A stretch of 64,000 nt of DNA from UBA1189 sp964570685 (GTDB taxonomy: Bacteria; Bacteroidota; Bacteroidia; Bacteroidales; Bacteroidaceae): positions 33,232-97,231 of the forward strand of contig CAZMZC010000003.1 of assembly GCA_964570685.1 (NCBI GenBank), read 5' to 3'. Below are positions 7,407 to 15,937 of the stretch, one piece after another. Both the position numbers and the translations under genes were made by a program. A model generated the notes under the pieces. It had not been told where the DNA came from, ran no database searches, and saw only the letters and a list, made by a program, of their open reading frames with translations. The stretch's first letter is position 1. Every line of letters starts with the position of its first letter.

Positions 7407-8684
7407 TTATTGCTCTATCAACCATTCATAGGCTGGGATGATTTTTATAAGTTTTCCATCGATGGTGACTTGCTCACGATGAAAGTCTGTGATGAGGAAG
7501 AGATTGGCGCATCGGGTCTCTCCTGATGCTGTCAGTAGTCCTCGCAGTTCACGCTTACGCGTCTTTTCTTTGCTGATGTCGTAGGAAACTTGATATATCT
7601 CTTCCACTGCATTGTTTCTGCACACCACAAAGTCGGCCTCATAACCGCCTTCACTTTTGTAATAGTAAACATCTCGGTTTAATGGACGGTTGCGACGCAG
7701 CAGTTCAATATAGACGATAGTCTCCAATCGCCAACCTATGTTTTCTCCGGCAAAGGCATCGGGACGCCCATCCATTAATGCCACATCGACGGGATAGACC
7801 TTTTCGGCTCTTACCCGCTGTCGGCTTTTGGTGGAGTATCGTTTCACGCCCAGTAGCAGATAAGCCTCTTTTAGGAAACCGATATAATTGTTTATGGTAT
7901 GGTTAGACTTCAATCCGATGACCGAAGCCAATTCGCTTTCGATAATCGTTGTAGGGGCTATGTTCATCAGGTGGTGAGCCAACCGTTCAAAGGCTTCGAC
8001 ATACTTTATTTTATGGCGTTGTTCGATATCTCGTTTGAGAATGTTACTGACCAAATTGCCTATATAACGAGTCTTGTTTTTCTTATGTAATAGTTCCGGG
8101 AATCCACCTTGCTTGAGGTATTCATCAAATGCTGCCCTTCTCAGTGCTTCCGCCTTGGTTGTCATTGAGCTTGTATCCACTCCTTTGCACGTACACCACT
8201 CGGCAAACGAGAAGGGATATAACTCTATCTGGTCGTTACGGCCAGTGAGGTGCGTAGCCAGCTCTCCACTCAAAAGTTTGGCATTGGATCCTGTAACGAT
8301 AATGTGCATATGCTGACGTAGCAGGCGATTGACAAACAAGTGCCACCCCTCGATGTTTTGGATTTCATCAAGGAAGAGATATTTGAAGTCGCCATAAATC
8401 TTATATAGTACTTCGAGTACTGTATTCAAGTCGCTTGTCTGTAGTGCCTCGAATCGTTCATCATCAAAATTGACATAGGCAAACTTCTCATCACTTGATT
8501 TCAGCACATTGTAGCACAATGTGGATTTTCCACTTCGTCTCACACCTATAATCACTTGTGCCAAGTTACTATCCAAGTCTACCTGCACTTCCTCACCTCG
8601 GGCACAGAGTGTAATATCCTGTAGTGACATCACTTCTTCGTGTTGCTCTGACAGTACCTGTTCGATAATTCGTTTATCAATCAT
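7407..8684 (-). CDS. AAA ATPase with DUF4143 domain
   Basis: A 425-residue protein of the large Bacteroidales AAA_14/DUF4143 family. Walker A is GVRRSGKST near residue 47, Walker B is YLFLDEIQNIEGW near residue 103, and the sensor IIVTGSNAKLLSGEL follows. The C-terminal DUF4143 part contains ADFVVCRNN, a PD-(D/E)xK-nuclease-like pattern. The biochemical role of the family is not established. It lies alone on the opposite strand between phage genes, so it is probably an accessory (moron) gene. A 32-bp repeat array and TATCTTTG box sit upstream. Confidence 0.85.
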   Translation of the reverse strand: MIDKRIIEQVLSEQHEEVMSLQDITLCARGEEVQVDLDSNLAQVIIGVRRSGKSTLCYNVLKSSDEKFAYVNFDDERFEALQTSDLNTVLEVLYKIYGDFKYLFLDEIQNIEGWHLFVNRLLRQHMHIIVTGSNAKLLSGELATHLTGRNDQIELYPFSFAEWCTCKGVDTSSMTTKAEALRRAAFDEYLKQGGFPELLHKKNKTRYIGNLVSNILKRDIEQRHKIKYVEAFERLAHHLMNIAPTTIIESELASVIGLKSNHTINNYIGFLKEAYLLLGVKRYSTKSRQRVRAEKVYPVDVALMDGRPDAFAGENIGWRLETIVYIELLRRNRPLNRDVYYYKSEGGYEADFVVCRNNAVEEIYQVSYDISKEKTRKRELRGLLTASGETRCANLFLITDFHREQVTIDGKLIKIIPAYEWLIEQ

Positions 8685-8707
8685 AGCCTTAATACTTTAT
8701 GACGCTG

Positions 8708-8715
8708 CAAAGATA
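8708..8715 (-). promoter_or_regulatory. Promoter -7 box for the AAA ATPase
   Basis: Read on the minus strand, TATCTTTG lies 24 bases before the ATG. It sits immediately downstream, in transcription sense, of the 32-bp repeat array. Confidence 0.6.
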
Positions 8716-8734
8716 ATAAGAATTTTAATTCTAA

Positions 8735-8806
8735 CGCCATAAGTCGGATATTTTATCTATTTTCAGCGCCATAAATCGGGTGTTTTATCTGTCTTTAACG
8801 CCATAA
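8735..8806. repeat. 32-bp tandem repeat upstream of the AAA ATPase
   Basis: CGCCATAA occurs at 8735, 8767 and 8799, exactly 32 bp apart, with partly conserved sequence between the copies (TCGG, then TTTTATCT). The last copy is cut short. Position upstream of the promoter suggests an operator or enhancer array for the ATPase gene. The rest of 8,807-8,947 shows no gene. Confidence 0.65.
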
Positions 8807-8947
8807 AAAAGTAACGACAAAGGCAAAAAATGGACGTTCGTGCAACATTACATCGTCCTTTGTAGCAATATGTCATCCTTGTATTATATATAGAACTGCT
8901 GGATGTCACTGCATTGCAGTGTCTTTTAATAGACAACTCTCTGGTAT

Positions 8948-8955
8948 TATCTTTG
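8948..8955 (+). promoter_or_regulatory. Promoter -7 box for the HU-like gene
   Basis: TATCTTTG matches TAnnTTTG and lies about 60 bases before the HU-like start codon. Confidence 0.55.
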
Positions 8956-9017
8956 CCCCTGTCAATCGCGATGACGAACCTGAACCTTAATTATTAATCA
9001 AAAAAACAAGAACAACT

Positions 9018-9434
9018 ATGGCAATCAATTATGCAATCAAGCGTTGCCCCAACCCAAACGGGATTGAGGGGACTGATTATTTTGCTCCGCGCGTAATCAA
9101 GGTGGACGACTACACAATGAAGGAACTTATCAATGACATCAACGATGCTACGGGCATGAGTGACGTTGATGTGCGTGCCGTGCTAGGTGCATTGAACAAA
9201 CAGATTCGCAAGGGCTTGCTCAACGGGCGTACCATCGTGCTCGAAGATGTGGGTCGCTTGTCGGTGGGATTGAAGGCGAAGTGCTTCACTGCCGAGACGA
9301 TGCAGGCCGAGGGATTCATCCCTTCGGCGATGATAAAGGGTGTGCACATCAACTTCCGTCCCGATGTCCATATCCTCAACGAGTTGCGCACCAACAAGAC
9401 GTTGCGTCGCGTGTCTTCGGAGGTGATGGAGTAA
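9018..9434 (+). CDS. HU-family DNA-binding protein
   Basis: A 138-residue HU-like protein of the type common in Bacteroidales (MAINYAIKRCPNPNGIEGTD at the N-terminus, then the IHF/HU fold from about residue 33, with GRTIVLEDVGRLSVGLKAK). HU proteins bend DNA without strong sequence preference. A paralogue with the same layout lies in the host part at 61,915. Within the prophage it stands between the ATPase and the lysis region and is followed by the TAACGTTA hairpin array. Confidence 0.85.
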   Translation: MAINYAIKRCPNPNGIEGTDYFAPRVIKVDDYTMKELINDINDATGMSDVDVRAVLGALNKQIRKGLLNGRTIVLEDVGRLSVGLKAKCFTAETMQAEGFIPSAMIKGVHINFRPDVHILNELRTNKTLRRVSSEVME

Positions 9435-9436
9435 AT

Positions 9437-9530
9437 GAGGGGTGCCCCCCTCTTATCCCCCCAAAGGGGGGGGAGGTTCGGCCATCGCTGACTTCAAGTC
9501 CTCCCTTTGGGGAGGATTTAGGTGGGGCTT
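9437..9530. repeat. GC-rich intergenic repeat with hairpins
   Basis: This stretch contains CCCCCCAAAGGGGGGGG and TCCTCCCTTTGGGGAGGATT, two short palindromic hairpins separated by about 40 bases. Similar C/G-rich palindromes are frequent between Bacteroidetes genes. The stretch probably ends transcription of the HU-like gene. Confidence 0.5.
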
Positions 9531-9536
9531 CATTTC

Positions 9537-9655
9537 TAACGTTACACTGCGTGCGGTGTAACGTTAGTTTCTTTTCAATGTAACGTTACTTTGGACTGTG
9601 AAGTAACGTTAGACCAAATGCAAAGTAACGTTATATCGGATGGGATATAACGTTA
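9537..9655. repeat. Six TAACGTTA palindromes on a 22-bp period
   Basis: TAACGTTA occurs at 9537, 9559, 9581, 9604, 9626 and 9648 (spacings 22, 22, 23, 22, 22). Copies 1-2, 3-4 and 5-6 extend into three hairpins with 11-12-base arms (TAACGTTACAC with GTGTAACGTTA, TAACGTTACTT with AAGTAACGTTA, TAACGTTATATC with GATATAACGTTA) and 5-9-base loops. The array lies between convergent genes. Another TAACGTTA is at 5151. It may bind a dimeric protein every two helical turns or form RNA hairpins. No function is known to me. Confidence 0.8.
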
Positions 9656-9724
9656 CTTTTTTTAGGGGGTGGTTTCGGATATGCTTGATGAGGGAATGTA
9701 GTAAGGACTATATTGTGTGCCGTC

Positions 9725-10858
9725 TTACCCCAGTTTTGCCAGCCGTTTCTCAAACTCCTCTTTGGCCTTTGCGGTAAGGTGCCCGGATTCGATAATGTGG
9801 TGGATGAACTGACGCTCTTCGTCGATTCGTTTTAACTTGTGCAGGCACGATTGTATGCGGGTCATCAGTACAGCGGTAGGCTCTTCGCTGTCGTCGTAGA
9901 TTTGTCGGTATACCCCAAGTGCCTCTTCGAGGTTGCCGCTCCGTTCCAAAGTTTGTCCTCTCTCAAACTCGGCCTTACGCATATCCGACGCATTGAGTTT
10001 CTTTACCGTATCGAGCCTGAGCTTGAACTCGTCCCAATTGCGGTATTGGCCTTGCAGCATATCTTCCAACAGGGCAATTTCCTCGTCGCGCCGTTTCAGC
10101 ACCCGTAGGCAGTAGAGCTGTCCTCGTAGGTTCTCGGTATGGTGGTGATTTGCCTCAAATTCCCGGAACAGTTGCAGTGCCAGTTCGGGGTTGCGTTGCT
10201 CGTACTTGAGACTGCTGGCCAAGTCGAACTCTGGGTAGTCTCTCTGTAATGTGTATTTGTCTTCCGAGGTGAATGTCATCACGGTAGGCAGGTAGTCATC
10301 GGGCATCACGATTTCGACCAATACGATTTGTTCGTCCCGGTCTTCGATGATCTTATCCACCTTTGCAGACTTTATTCCATCGGTATAGCGGAAGATGTCG
10401 AGATAGTATTTGTGGGGAGCCTGTCCCAGACGCACATCGTCCGTAGTGCGTATCTCTATTTCTGCTCGCTTTTCAGCTACCAATAATCTTTCGCCCTCTT
10501 GCAGTTGTTTGCCTCTGTCTCTTTCAGCCTCGGTGATGTCATCGGGATATTCGAGTCTGAAGCTGAAGGTTGTGAGATACCGCTCGGTTGGTACCATACC
10601 CTCGCGTCTCTTCTGCTCAATGAGTTTTTTTATAGCTGTTTTCTCTTCTTCGATGCTTTTCGATGGTTGCACGGCAGGCGTTGACACACGCTGTACTACT
10701 GGCTCCGATACGTGATGTACTGGTGCGGGGCGTGATTGCTGCTGTGAGTGATGCTGCTGCTCTGTCTTGCGGACAGGCGCGTCATCGGCCTTTCCCGATT
10801 TGCGTAGGCAAACTATCAATACGATGAGGACTGCGCCGATGATGAGGAGGGTGGTCAT
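9725..10858 (-). CDS. Membrane-anchored protein with helical repeats
   Basis: About 377 residues from the ATG at 10858, which directly precedes a single transmembrane helix (TTLLIIGAVLIVLIVCLRK). A longer upstream frame is unlikely to be used. The anchor is followed by a His/Gln/Pro-rich linker (about residues 25-75). The C-terminal half has TPR-like helical pairs (NPELALQLFREFEANHHH, then RSGNLEEALGVYRQIYDDSE). No enzyme motif is seen. It is divergent from the lysis cassette. It may be a lysogenic-conversion or assembly protein, which is only a guess. Confidence 0.7.
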   Translation of the reverse strand: MTTLLIIGAVLIVLIVCLRKSGKADDAPVRKTEQQHHSQQQSRPAPVHHVSEPVVQRVSTPAVQPSKSIEEEKTAIKKLIEQKRREGMVPTERYLTTFSFRLEYPDDITEAERDRGKQLQEGERLLVAEKRAEIEIRTTDDVRLGQAPHKYYLDIFRYTDGIKSAKVDKIIEDRDEQIVLVEIVMPDDYLPTVMTFTSEDKYTLQRDYPEFDLASSLKYEQRNPELALQLFREFEANHHHTENLRGQLYCLRVLKRRDEEIALLEDMLQGQYRNWDEFKLRLDTVKKLNASDMRKAEFERGQTLERSGNLEEALGVYRQIYDDSEEPTAVLMTRIQSCLHKLKRIDEERQFIHHIIESGHLTAKAKEEFEKRLAKLG

Positions 10859-10992
10859 AATGAATGAAAGTTTATTTATGTTTATTCGTCTAACGATATA
10901 ATACAATCTTACACATCTTTTTTGCAAATATAAATAAAATAGCATTAACTGATTATATATTCTTCGTCTTTTTCCGTATGCTTTCCGCATTT

Positions 10993-11000
10993 TACCTTTG
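10993..11000 (+). promoter_or_regulatory. Promoter -7 box for the lysis and late genes
   Basis: TACCTTTG lies 13 bases before the holin ATG and fits TAnnTTTG. It could serve the long run of late genes that follows. Confidence 0.6.
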
Positions 11001-11012
11001 CCCTAAAAAATA

Positions 11013-11501
11013 ATGGTTATGAATATGTTATTACCAAGCATCACCTCTATGCTCTCCGTCGTGGCCGTGGTGATGGTCATCGTCTTGCTGGCGATGGTGA
11101 TAGACCTGCTCAGCGGCATCAACAAGGCACGGCAGAACGGAAAGATGCGCACATCGTGGGGGCTGAAGCGTACCGTAAGCAAATTTATCATGTATGAGGG
11201 AAGCCTGCTCATCGCGGCAGGAGTGGATGTACTGCTACATGCCTCGCACCTCTACGACCTGCTGCACCTGGATGCCATACGTGGCGTGCCCTTCGTGACG
11301 TGTCTCGTCGGGGTGTTCATTTGCGTGGTGGAGTTCAAGAGTGTGCACGAGACGGCCGATACGAAGACCAAGAAGGAGTGGGCAGAGACGGCACGCCTCA
11401 TCGGTCAGGTGGTGGCGAGAGACGAGCTGGTGGATGTCATCAAGGATGCCATCAAGGCATCGCAAACACAAGACCATGACTGCGAGCGACCGACTTATTG
11501 A
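11013..11501 (+). CDS. Phage holin
   Basis: A 162-residue membrane protein with hydrophobic helices at about residues 10-35 (LSVVAVVMVIVLLAMVIDLL), 55-75 and 87-107, and the motif IDLLSGINKARQ typical of Bacteroidetes phage holins. The C-terminal tail is charged. Holins form the timed lesion in the inner membrane that releases or activates the endolysin. The lysozyme gene overlaps its end. Confidence 0.85.
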   Translation: MVMNMLLPSITSMLSVVAVVMVIVLLAMVIDLLSGINKARQNGKMRTSWGLKRTVSKFIMYEGSLLIAAGVDVLLHASHLYDLLHLDAIRGVPFVTCLVGVFICVVEFKSVHETADTKTKKEWAETARLIGQVVARDELVDVIKDAIKASQTQDHDCERPTY

Positions 11502-11910
11502 AGCCCTCAAACAGTTTGAGGGGCTACGCACGGAAGCTTACCAGTGCGCAGCTGGCCGATGGACCATCGGCTACGGCCATACGCTCACCGCACGCGAGGG
11601 GATGATCATCGACGAGGCACGCGCTGAACATCTCCTTCGCCAGGACGTGAAAAGCATCGAGCGGTGGCTGTCATCGAAGAACATCACCGAGGAGCAGCAC
11701 CAGTTCGATGCGCTGGTGTCGTTCATCTTCAACCTTGGCATCGCCAGCTTCTATGACTCTACGCTGCGCAAGGTCATAGAGCGTGGTGGATCCGCGGAGG
11801 AAATCCGCAAGCAGTGGATGCGGTGGGTGCACGTGAAGAAGAAGGTGTTGCCCGGACTAGTGAAACGCAGAGAGTGGGAATGTAACCTATTTATCAAGGG
11901 AGAATACTAA
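11476..11910 (+). CDS. GH24 phage lysozyme (endolysin)
   Basis: A 144-residue muramidase that cuts the glycan strands of peptidoglycan. The catalytic pattern E-8-C-5-T is visible (FEGLRTEAYQCAAGRWTIGY, then GHT), as in lambdoid GH24 enzymes where the second residue may be Asp or Cys. A C-terminal helix set (FDALVSFIFNLGIASF) completes the fold. The ATG at 11476 inside the holin end is chosen because it starts just before the helix leading to the catalytic Glu. No signal sequence is seen, so export probably depends on the holin. Confidence 0.88.
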   Translation: MTASDRLIEALKQFEGLRTEAYQCAAGRWTIGYGHTLTAREGMIIDEARAEHLLRQDVKSIERWLSSKNITEEQHQFDALVSFIFNLGIASFYDSTLRKVIERGGSAEEIRKQWMRWVHVKKKVLPGLVKRREWECNLFIKGEY

Positions 11911-11937
11911 GCGAATTGAAAATTGAAAGACAATATT

Positions 11938-12462
11938 ATGAAGCGGTTTGTCAACTACTTTTGTGGGGCTTTTGCTGTGCTGTGCTTCACCATAGCCTCT
12001 ATATGTTTCTACAATGCGGTGATTAGGACGGGGGGCAAGCACGAGACCGTGTACGACACCATTCCGTGGTTCGATACCATCCCGTACTATCTACCTGTGC
12101 CGAGGGACAGCGTGGTGATCCGTTACGTCACGGCAACATTCTCGGCTGCCCACGACTCTATTACGGCAGACGATGTCCCCGAGGATGCCGTATGCGAAAA
12201 GGCGGCCAGTGATAGCGCGAGGGTAGTGGTACCCATCACGCAGAAGGTATACAGCACACCGGACTTTACCGCATACGTGAGCGGATACCAGGCTTCGCTC
12301 GACAGCTTCAACATCTACAGGCAGCACTACCTGCTGGAGCCGCGACCGCCCGACAAGACGAGCCGATGGGGCTTGTCGGCAGGAACAGGCGTGGCGTGGA
12401 CTCCCGAGGGGATGCGCCCCTCGATATTCGTAGGGGTGACGTACACCTTCAAGCGCTTCTGA
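11938..12462 (+). CDS. Membrane-anchored lysis-cassette protein (DUF6808-like)
   Basis: About 174 residues with an N-terminal signal anchor (FCGAFAVLCFTIASICFYNA) followed by a periplasmic part ending in TGVAWTPEGMRPSIFVGVTY. The segment VYSTPDFTAYVSGYQASLDS resembles the Bacteroidales phage family DUF6808. It follows holin and lysozyme, the position where spanin-like proteins are found, but no spanin motif is seen. The ATG at 11938 is preferred over the upstream TTG. Confidence 0.7.
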   Translation: MKRFVNYFCGAFAVLCFTIASICFYNAVIRTGGKHETVYDTIPWFDTIPYYLPVPRDSVVIRYVTATFSAAHDSITADDVPEDAVCEKAASDSARVVVPITQKVYSTPDFTAYVSGYQASLDSFNIYRQHYLLEPRPPDKTSRWGLSAGTGVAWTPEGMRPSIFVGVTYTFKRF

Positions 12463-12518
12463 CTGTCTTTTTATATATAAAGGATTACGGCCATATTTGC
12501 TGAAAAATAACAGCAGAT

Positions 12519-13517
12519 ATGGCTTCACTTATCACTACGATTCCCTCAATCGTGTTCCCATACGAACTGAACCAGCTGTCGATATCTTCGGATAGCGAAG
12601 TATCGATTGAACTGAAGTACGGGGACAAAACGGTCATCAAGACCGTGCTGTTCCCTATCGATGGGACAATAGAACTGGACAACCTGGCAACGCATATAGT
12701 CGACTATCTGAAGAATGAGATAGGCACGTTCACTATATCTTTGGACGGTGGGGTAGTGGCTACCACTCGCATCATCCCCAACAATATGGAGGTGGCAGCC
12801 ACAGCACAGGAATGCCACTTGTACACGTTCCTCACTCGCACGACGGTCAAATACACGCATCCGGCAGCCAAGGAACTGCTGCATTTCGTCAATAATGGCG
12901 AAACGGAGGGATCCGTCACGGCTGTAGCCATCAAGGATGGTGAGGTTGTCAGCAGCCAACAATACCTTTCGCTTACGTTGACCGATGACATCACCACTCT
13001 CGATGTGTCGCCCGCTGTCCTTTTCTCCTTGGATGATTACGAGCTCGTGGAATATACAGTGACTATCGGCGAGCGCACGATGAAGTACAAGATGATACCC
13101 GATGGTATGGCCGATACGTTGCACGAGTATGGCTTCATCAACTCCTTCCTGCAGGAGGAATACATTACGCTGATGGGCGATGCCGAGCGTGAAATGAAGA
13201 TGGAGCGCCTGCATGCTTATTTTGGCGGACAGCTTCGCAATTTCCATGTGGAGGCGTTCCCGCATTGGACCATCAGGCCATTGATTCCCGACGGCATGAC
13301 TGGACTCTTTGACGACCTCGTCGCTGCCAAAGAACTGTGGCGAAAGGAGGATTCATGTATTCTCGCTATCGTGGAGTCAGAGGATATCACATCCTCGTCC
13401 CCTGCAGCCATCAACCGTGGCAGCATCACCCTACGCGAAGCAGGACGTACATACCGCCACCGCCCAGTGCGCCCGGTGAAGACATTCGACGAAACCTTTG
13501 ACGATACATTCCAATGA
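12519..13517 (+). CDS. Beta-rich phage structural protein
   Basis: A 332-residue protein, probably virion-associated. It begins with an Ig-like beta segment (IPSIVFPYELNQLSISSDSE) and ends in FDETFDDTFQ, a short phenylalanine-spaced tail similar to the end of the 29,060 protein (EQFTQQFN). The start pattern also resembles 29,060 (SxxxVxxGNP..SVASDSKV), so the two may be distant paralogues. It shows no capsid-like features. It is the first gene of the connector block and overlaps the next gene by 4 bases. Confidence 0.6.
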   Translation: MASLITTIPSIVFPYELNQLSISSDSEVSIELKYGDKTVIKTVLFPIDGTIELDNLATHIVDYLKNEIGTFTISLDGGVVATTRIIPNNMEVAATAQECHLYTFLTRTTVKYTHPAAKELLHFVNNGETEGSVTAVAIKDGEVVSSQQYLSLTLTDDITTLDVSPAVLFSLDDYELVEYTVTIGERTMKYKMIPDGMADTLHEYGFINSFLQEEYITLMGDAEREMKMERLHAYFGGQLRNFHVEAFPHWTIRPLIPDGMTGLFDDLVAAKELWRKEDSCILAIVESEDITSSSPAAINRGSITLREAGRTYRHRPVRPVKTFDETFDDTFQ

Positions 13518-13753
13518 AACGCGAAGCGATACATATTAAGGATGCGGTAGCGATGCTCAAGGATGGCCAGCCGCACAGGCTGAGAGTGTGGAAGCTCGCC
13601 ACAGGCGACATCCTCACCTACAAGGATGCCGTGTATATGGGCAGCAACGAGCGTGGCGGCACCATCACGGTGCACCTGCTACGCAGCCGCGAGATACGCA
13701 CCATGCGCCGTATATGCCTATTCGAGATTGACAACCTAAAGATATACCTATGA
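13514..13753 (+). CDS. Small phage protein
   Basis: A 79-residue protein of unknown function with predicted beta strands (PHRLRVWKLATGDILTYKDA). It overlaps both neighbours by 4 bases (ATGA), so it is translationally coupled to the beta-rich protein and the portal-like protein. Confidence 0.65.
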   Translation: MKREAIHIKDAVAMLKDGQPHRLRVWKLATGDILTYKDAVYMGSNERGGTITVHLLRSREIRTMRRICLFEIDNLKIYL

Positions 13754-15126
13754 TGGAAAATGATTTTTTACATCCTGGAGGAGAGATTTTCGATATCCCC
13801 GGGAGTGCTATCCAAGCAGAGATGGTGAGCGTGGAGGATACCACGACGGTGTTTGACTCGATGTTTGACTGCGATATACACTATGCTACCGTGCCGGGGC
13901 ATGAAGGCAAGTCATACGTGCCATGGGGACATGACGACCAATTGCCCTACAAGATGATACGTCTCGTAGGAGACGACGAAGTGACAGCACAGAACAAGCT
14001 GTTCAACATCGAGACCTGCTACGGTGCAGGCATTGAACTCATAGACCGTGCTACAGGACAGCCCACCACGGACGAGGATATAGAGGAGTGGATGGAGCGC
14101 CAGGCATTGCCCACCTTCATGCTGGAGCAGATAACGGACATGAAGTACTTCTACTTATCGGTGGCAGTGATCATCCTCTCCAACGACGGCAAGCGCATCA
14201 ACAAGATACGTCACAAGGAGGCGTGCTACTGCCGATTCGAGAAGCCCAACAAGCGAGGACGCATCGAGCATGTGTTCTTCGGTGACTGGCGCGGTGGGCG
14301 ACCCAAAGAGGTGGAGATGATTCCACTGCTCGACCCTCACGACCCGCTGGCCGACCTCAAGCAGCGGCTCGGGCTGATACCCCTCGACTCGGGATCGATG
14401 GGCGTATGTACGAAGGACAGGAAGTTTGCCATCCTATCACGGTTTCCCACGGCAGGCAACCAGTTCTATCCCATACCGTACTACAGCGCCATCTGGCGTG
14501 GCGGCTCGTACGACGAGAAGCGGCTCATCAGCGTGGGCAAGCGGGCCAAGCTGCGCAACTCGACTTCCATCAAGTATCACGTGGAGGTGGAGAAGGACTA
14601 TTGGGTGCGCATCTGCAAAGAGGAGCGCATCACCGACCCGAAGAAGATGGTCGAGCGTGTGAAGAAGGAGAAGGAGAACATCCGCGACTTCGTCACGGGC
14701 ATCGAGAACTCGGGCAAGGTGTGGATATCGGGATTCTACGTCAACCCCAATGGCGACGAGGTGAGGGATATCCGTATCAATGTCATCGACCAAGGCAAGA
14801 AGGAGGGTGGCGACTGGACCGAGGACATCCAATCGGCATCGAACACCATCTGCTATGCCGACAACGTGCATCCCAACCTCGTGGGTGCGGTGCCGGGCAA
14901 GGCGCAGACCAACAACTCGGGCAGCGACAAGCGCGAGCTGTTCACCATGAAGCAGGCGCTGGAAACAGCTTTCAAGGACTTGCTGTTGCTACCCATGCGC
15001 GTGTGCTGCCGCTTCAACAAGTTCAAGGTGCGCCCCGTAATCAATATGATTCAGCTCACTACCCTCGACCAACACAAGGATGCACAGAAAGTAACCACAA
15101 AATCACAGAACGATGACAACAATTGA
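13750..15126 (+). CDS. Portal-like protein
   Basis: A 458-residue protein. The stretch VPWGHDDQLPYKMIRLVGDD, followed by a short AQNKLFNIETCYGAGIEL segment, resembles the start of Bacteroidetes phage portals, where a WG-x-D-x-LP segment is followed by a non-covalent dimer-like helix. Portals form the dodecameric ring at the capsid vertex and lead DNA into the tail. No capsid or terminase gene flanks it here, which is unusual. Similarity is judged by eye, so an adaptor that evolved from a portal is possible. Confidence 0.6.
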   Translation: MMENDFLHPGGEIFDIPGSAIQAEMVSVEDTTTVFDSMFDCDIHYATVPGHEGKSYVPWGHDDQLPYKMIRLVGDDEVTAQNKLFNIETCYGAGIELIDRATGQPTTDEDIEEWMERQALPTFMLEQITDMKYFYLSVAVIILSNDGKRINKIRHKEACYCRFEKPNKRGRIEHVFFGDWRGGRPKEVEMIPLLDPHDPLADLKQRLGLIPLDSGSMGVCTKDRKFAILSRFPTAGNQFYPIPYYSAIWRGGSYDEKRLISVGKRAKLRNSTSIKYHVEVEKDYWVRICKEERITDPKKMVERVKKEKENIRDFVTGIENSGKVWISGFYVNPNGDEVRDIRINVIDQGKKEGGDWTEDIQSASNTICYADNVHPNLVGAVPGKAQTNNSGSDKRELFTMKQALETAFKDLLLLPMRVCCRFNKFKVRPVINMIQLTTLDQHKDAQKVTTKSQNDDNN

Positions 15127-15937
15127 CCAACAGACCTTCGAGAAGTACGTGCCGGCATTCGCATCGGCCGACAGCAGCACCTTTGAGCGTATGCTGCCCT
15201 ATATAGAGACAATGACACGAGCCGTCGAGGAGCGCGAGGTGAAGACGGACGGACTTGCCGAACCGCTGCTGTCCATCGTGGACCGCTTCATCTGTGTGGC
15301 TGCTGCCCGCAAGGCAGCGCCACAGCTCGACCTCGTGCTCACGGCCAACGGATTCGGCGTGGTGAGCAATCAGAACGTAGCCCCTGCAAGCCGCGACCGG
15401 GTGAATGCGCTGATCGAGCGACTGCGCATCGACGAGAGCGAGGCTTTCGACATGCTGCTCACCGAGCTGCTGAAGACCGACTGGGCCAAGAGCGCCACGG
15501 CAGAGTCGTATATCACATCGCTCCTCTATATGCCCTCACTGATGCGTCGCTACGGCATCAAGGACGAGGAGGGGCGCGAGGTGTACTACCAGGAGTGGCA
15601 GCAGCTGCAGAACGAGCTGGCCGTGGCCGAGGAGAAGGTGAGGATGCTGATATCACCCGAACTCTTCGACAAACTCATAGAGGTGCAGCGCATCCCCGCC
15701 ACCGAGCATCCGCACGAGTACAACATCGTGCTCGAGCAGGCACGCAAGGCCGTGGCAGCACACATCTCGGCGCGACGCTATCCGTCGGCACCCAAGGCAC
15801 TGTGCCATCGGCTGCTCGATACCATCAAGCGATATGCCGATGTGCTCACCGAGTACAACACCTCGTCAACGTACCAAGCCCACAATACCCAGCCCTATGA
15901 GAACAGAAAAGAAGACGGAGCCTATTTCTTTGGCTGA
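15113..15937 (+). CDS. Connector-like phage protein (DUF6712-like)
   Basis: A 274-residue mostly helical protein with the segment LTANGFGVVSNQNVAPASRD, which I associate with the Bacteroidales phage family DUF6712. It overlaps the portal-like gene by 14 bases. Position after a portal suggests a head-tail connector role. No enzymatic motif is seen. Confidence 0.65.
   Translation: MTTIDQQTFEKYVPAFASADSSTFERMLPYIETMTRAVEEREVKTDGLAEPLLSIVDRFICVAAARKAAPQLDLVLTANGFGVVSNQNVAPASRDRVNALIERLRIDESEAFDMLLTELLKTDWAKSATAESYITSLLYMPSLMRRYGIKDEEGREVYYQEWQQLQNELAVAEEKVRMLISPELFDKLIEVQRIPATEHPHEYNIVLEQARKAVAAHISARRYPSAPKALCHRLLDTIKRYADVLTEYNTSSTYQAHNTQPYENRKEDGAYFFG

Noticed and set aside
9537..9655. Possible CRISPR array
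   Set aside because: Repeats are 8-12-base palindromes with 14-base gaps, far too short for repeat-spacer units, and no cas gene is near.
12519..13517. Major capsid protein
   Set aside because: Considered because of position, but it is Ig-like and beta-rich with no HK97-type helix pattern, and it resembles a tail-block protein.
14406..15116. 236-codon plus-strand frame inside the portal-like gene
   Set aside because: Frame-shifted shadow rich in Gln, Gly and Arg; the portal-like frame fits overlaps with both neighbours.
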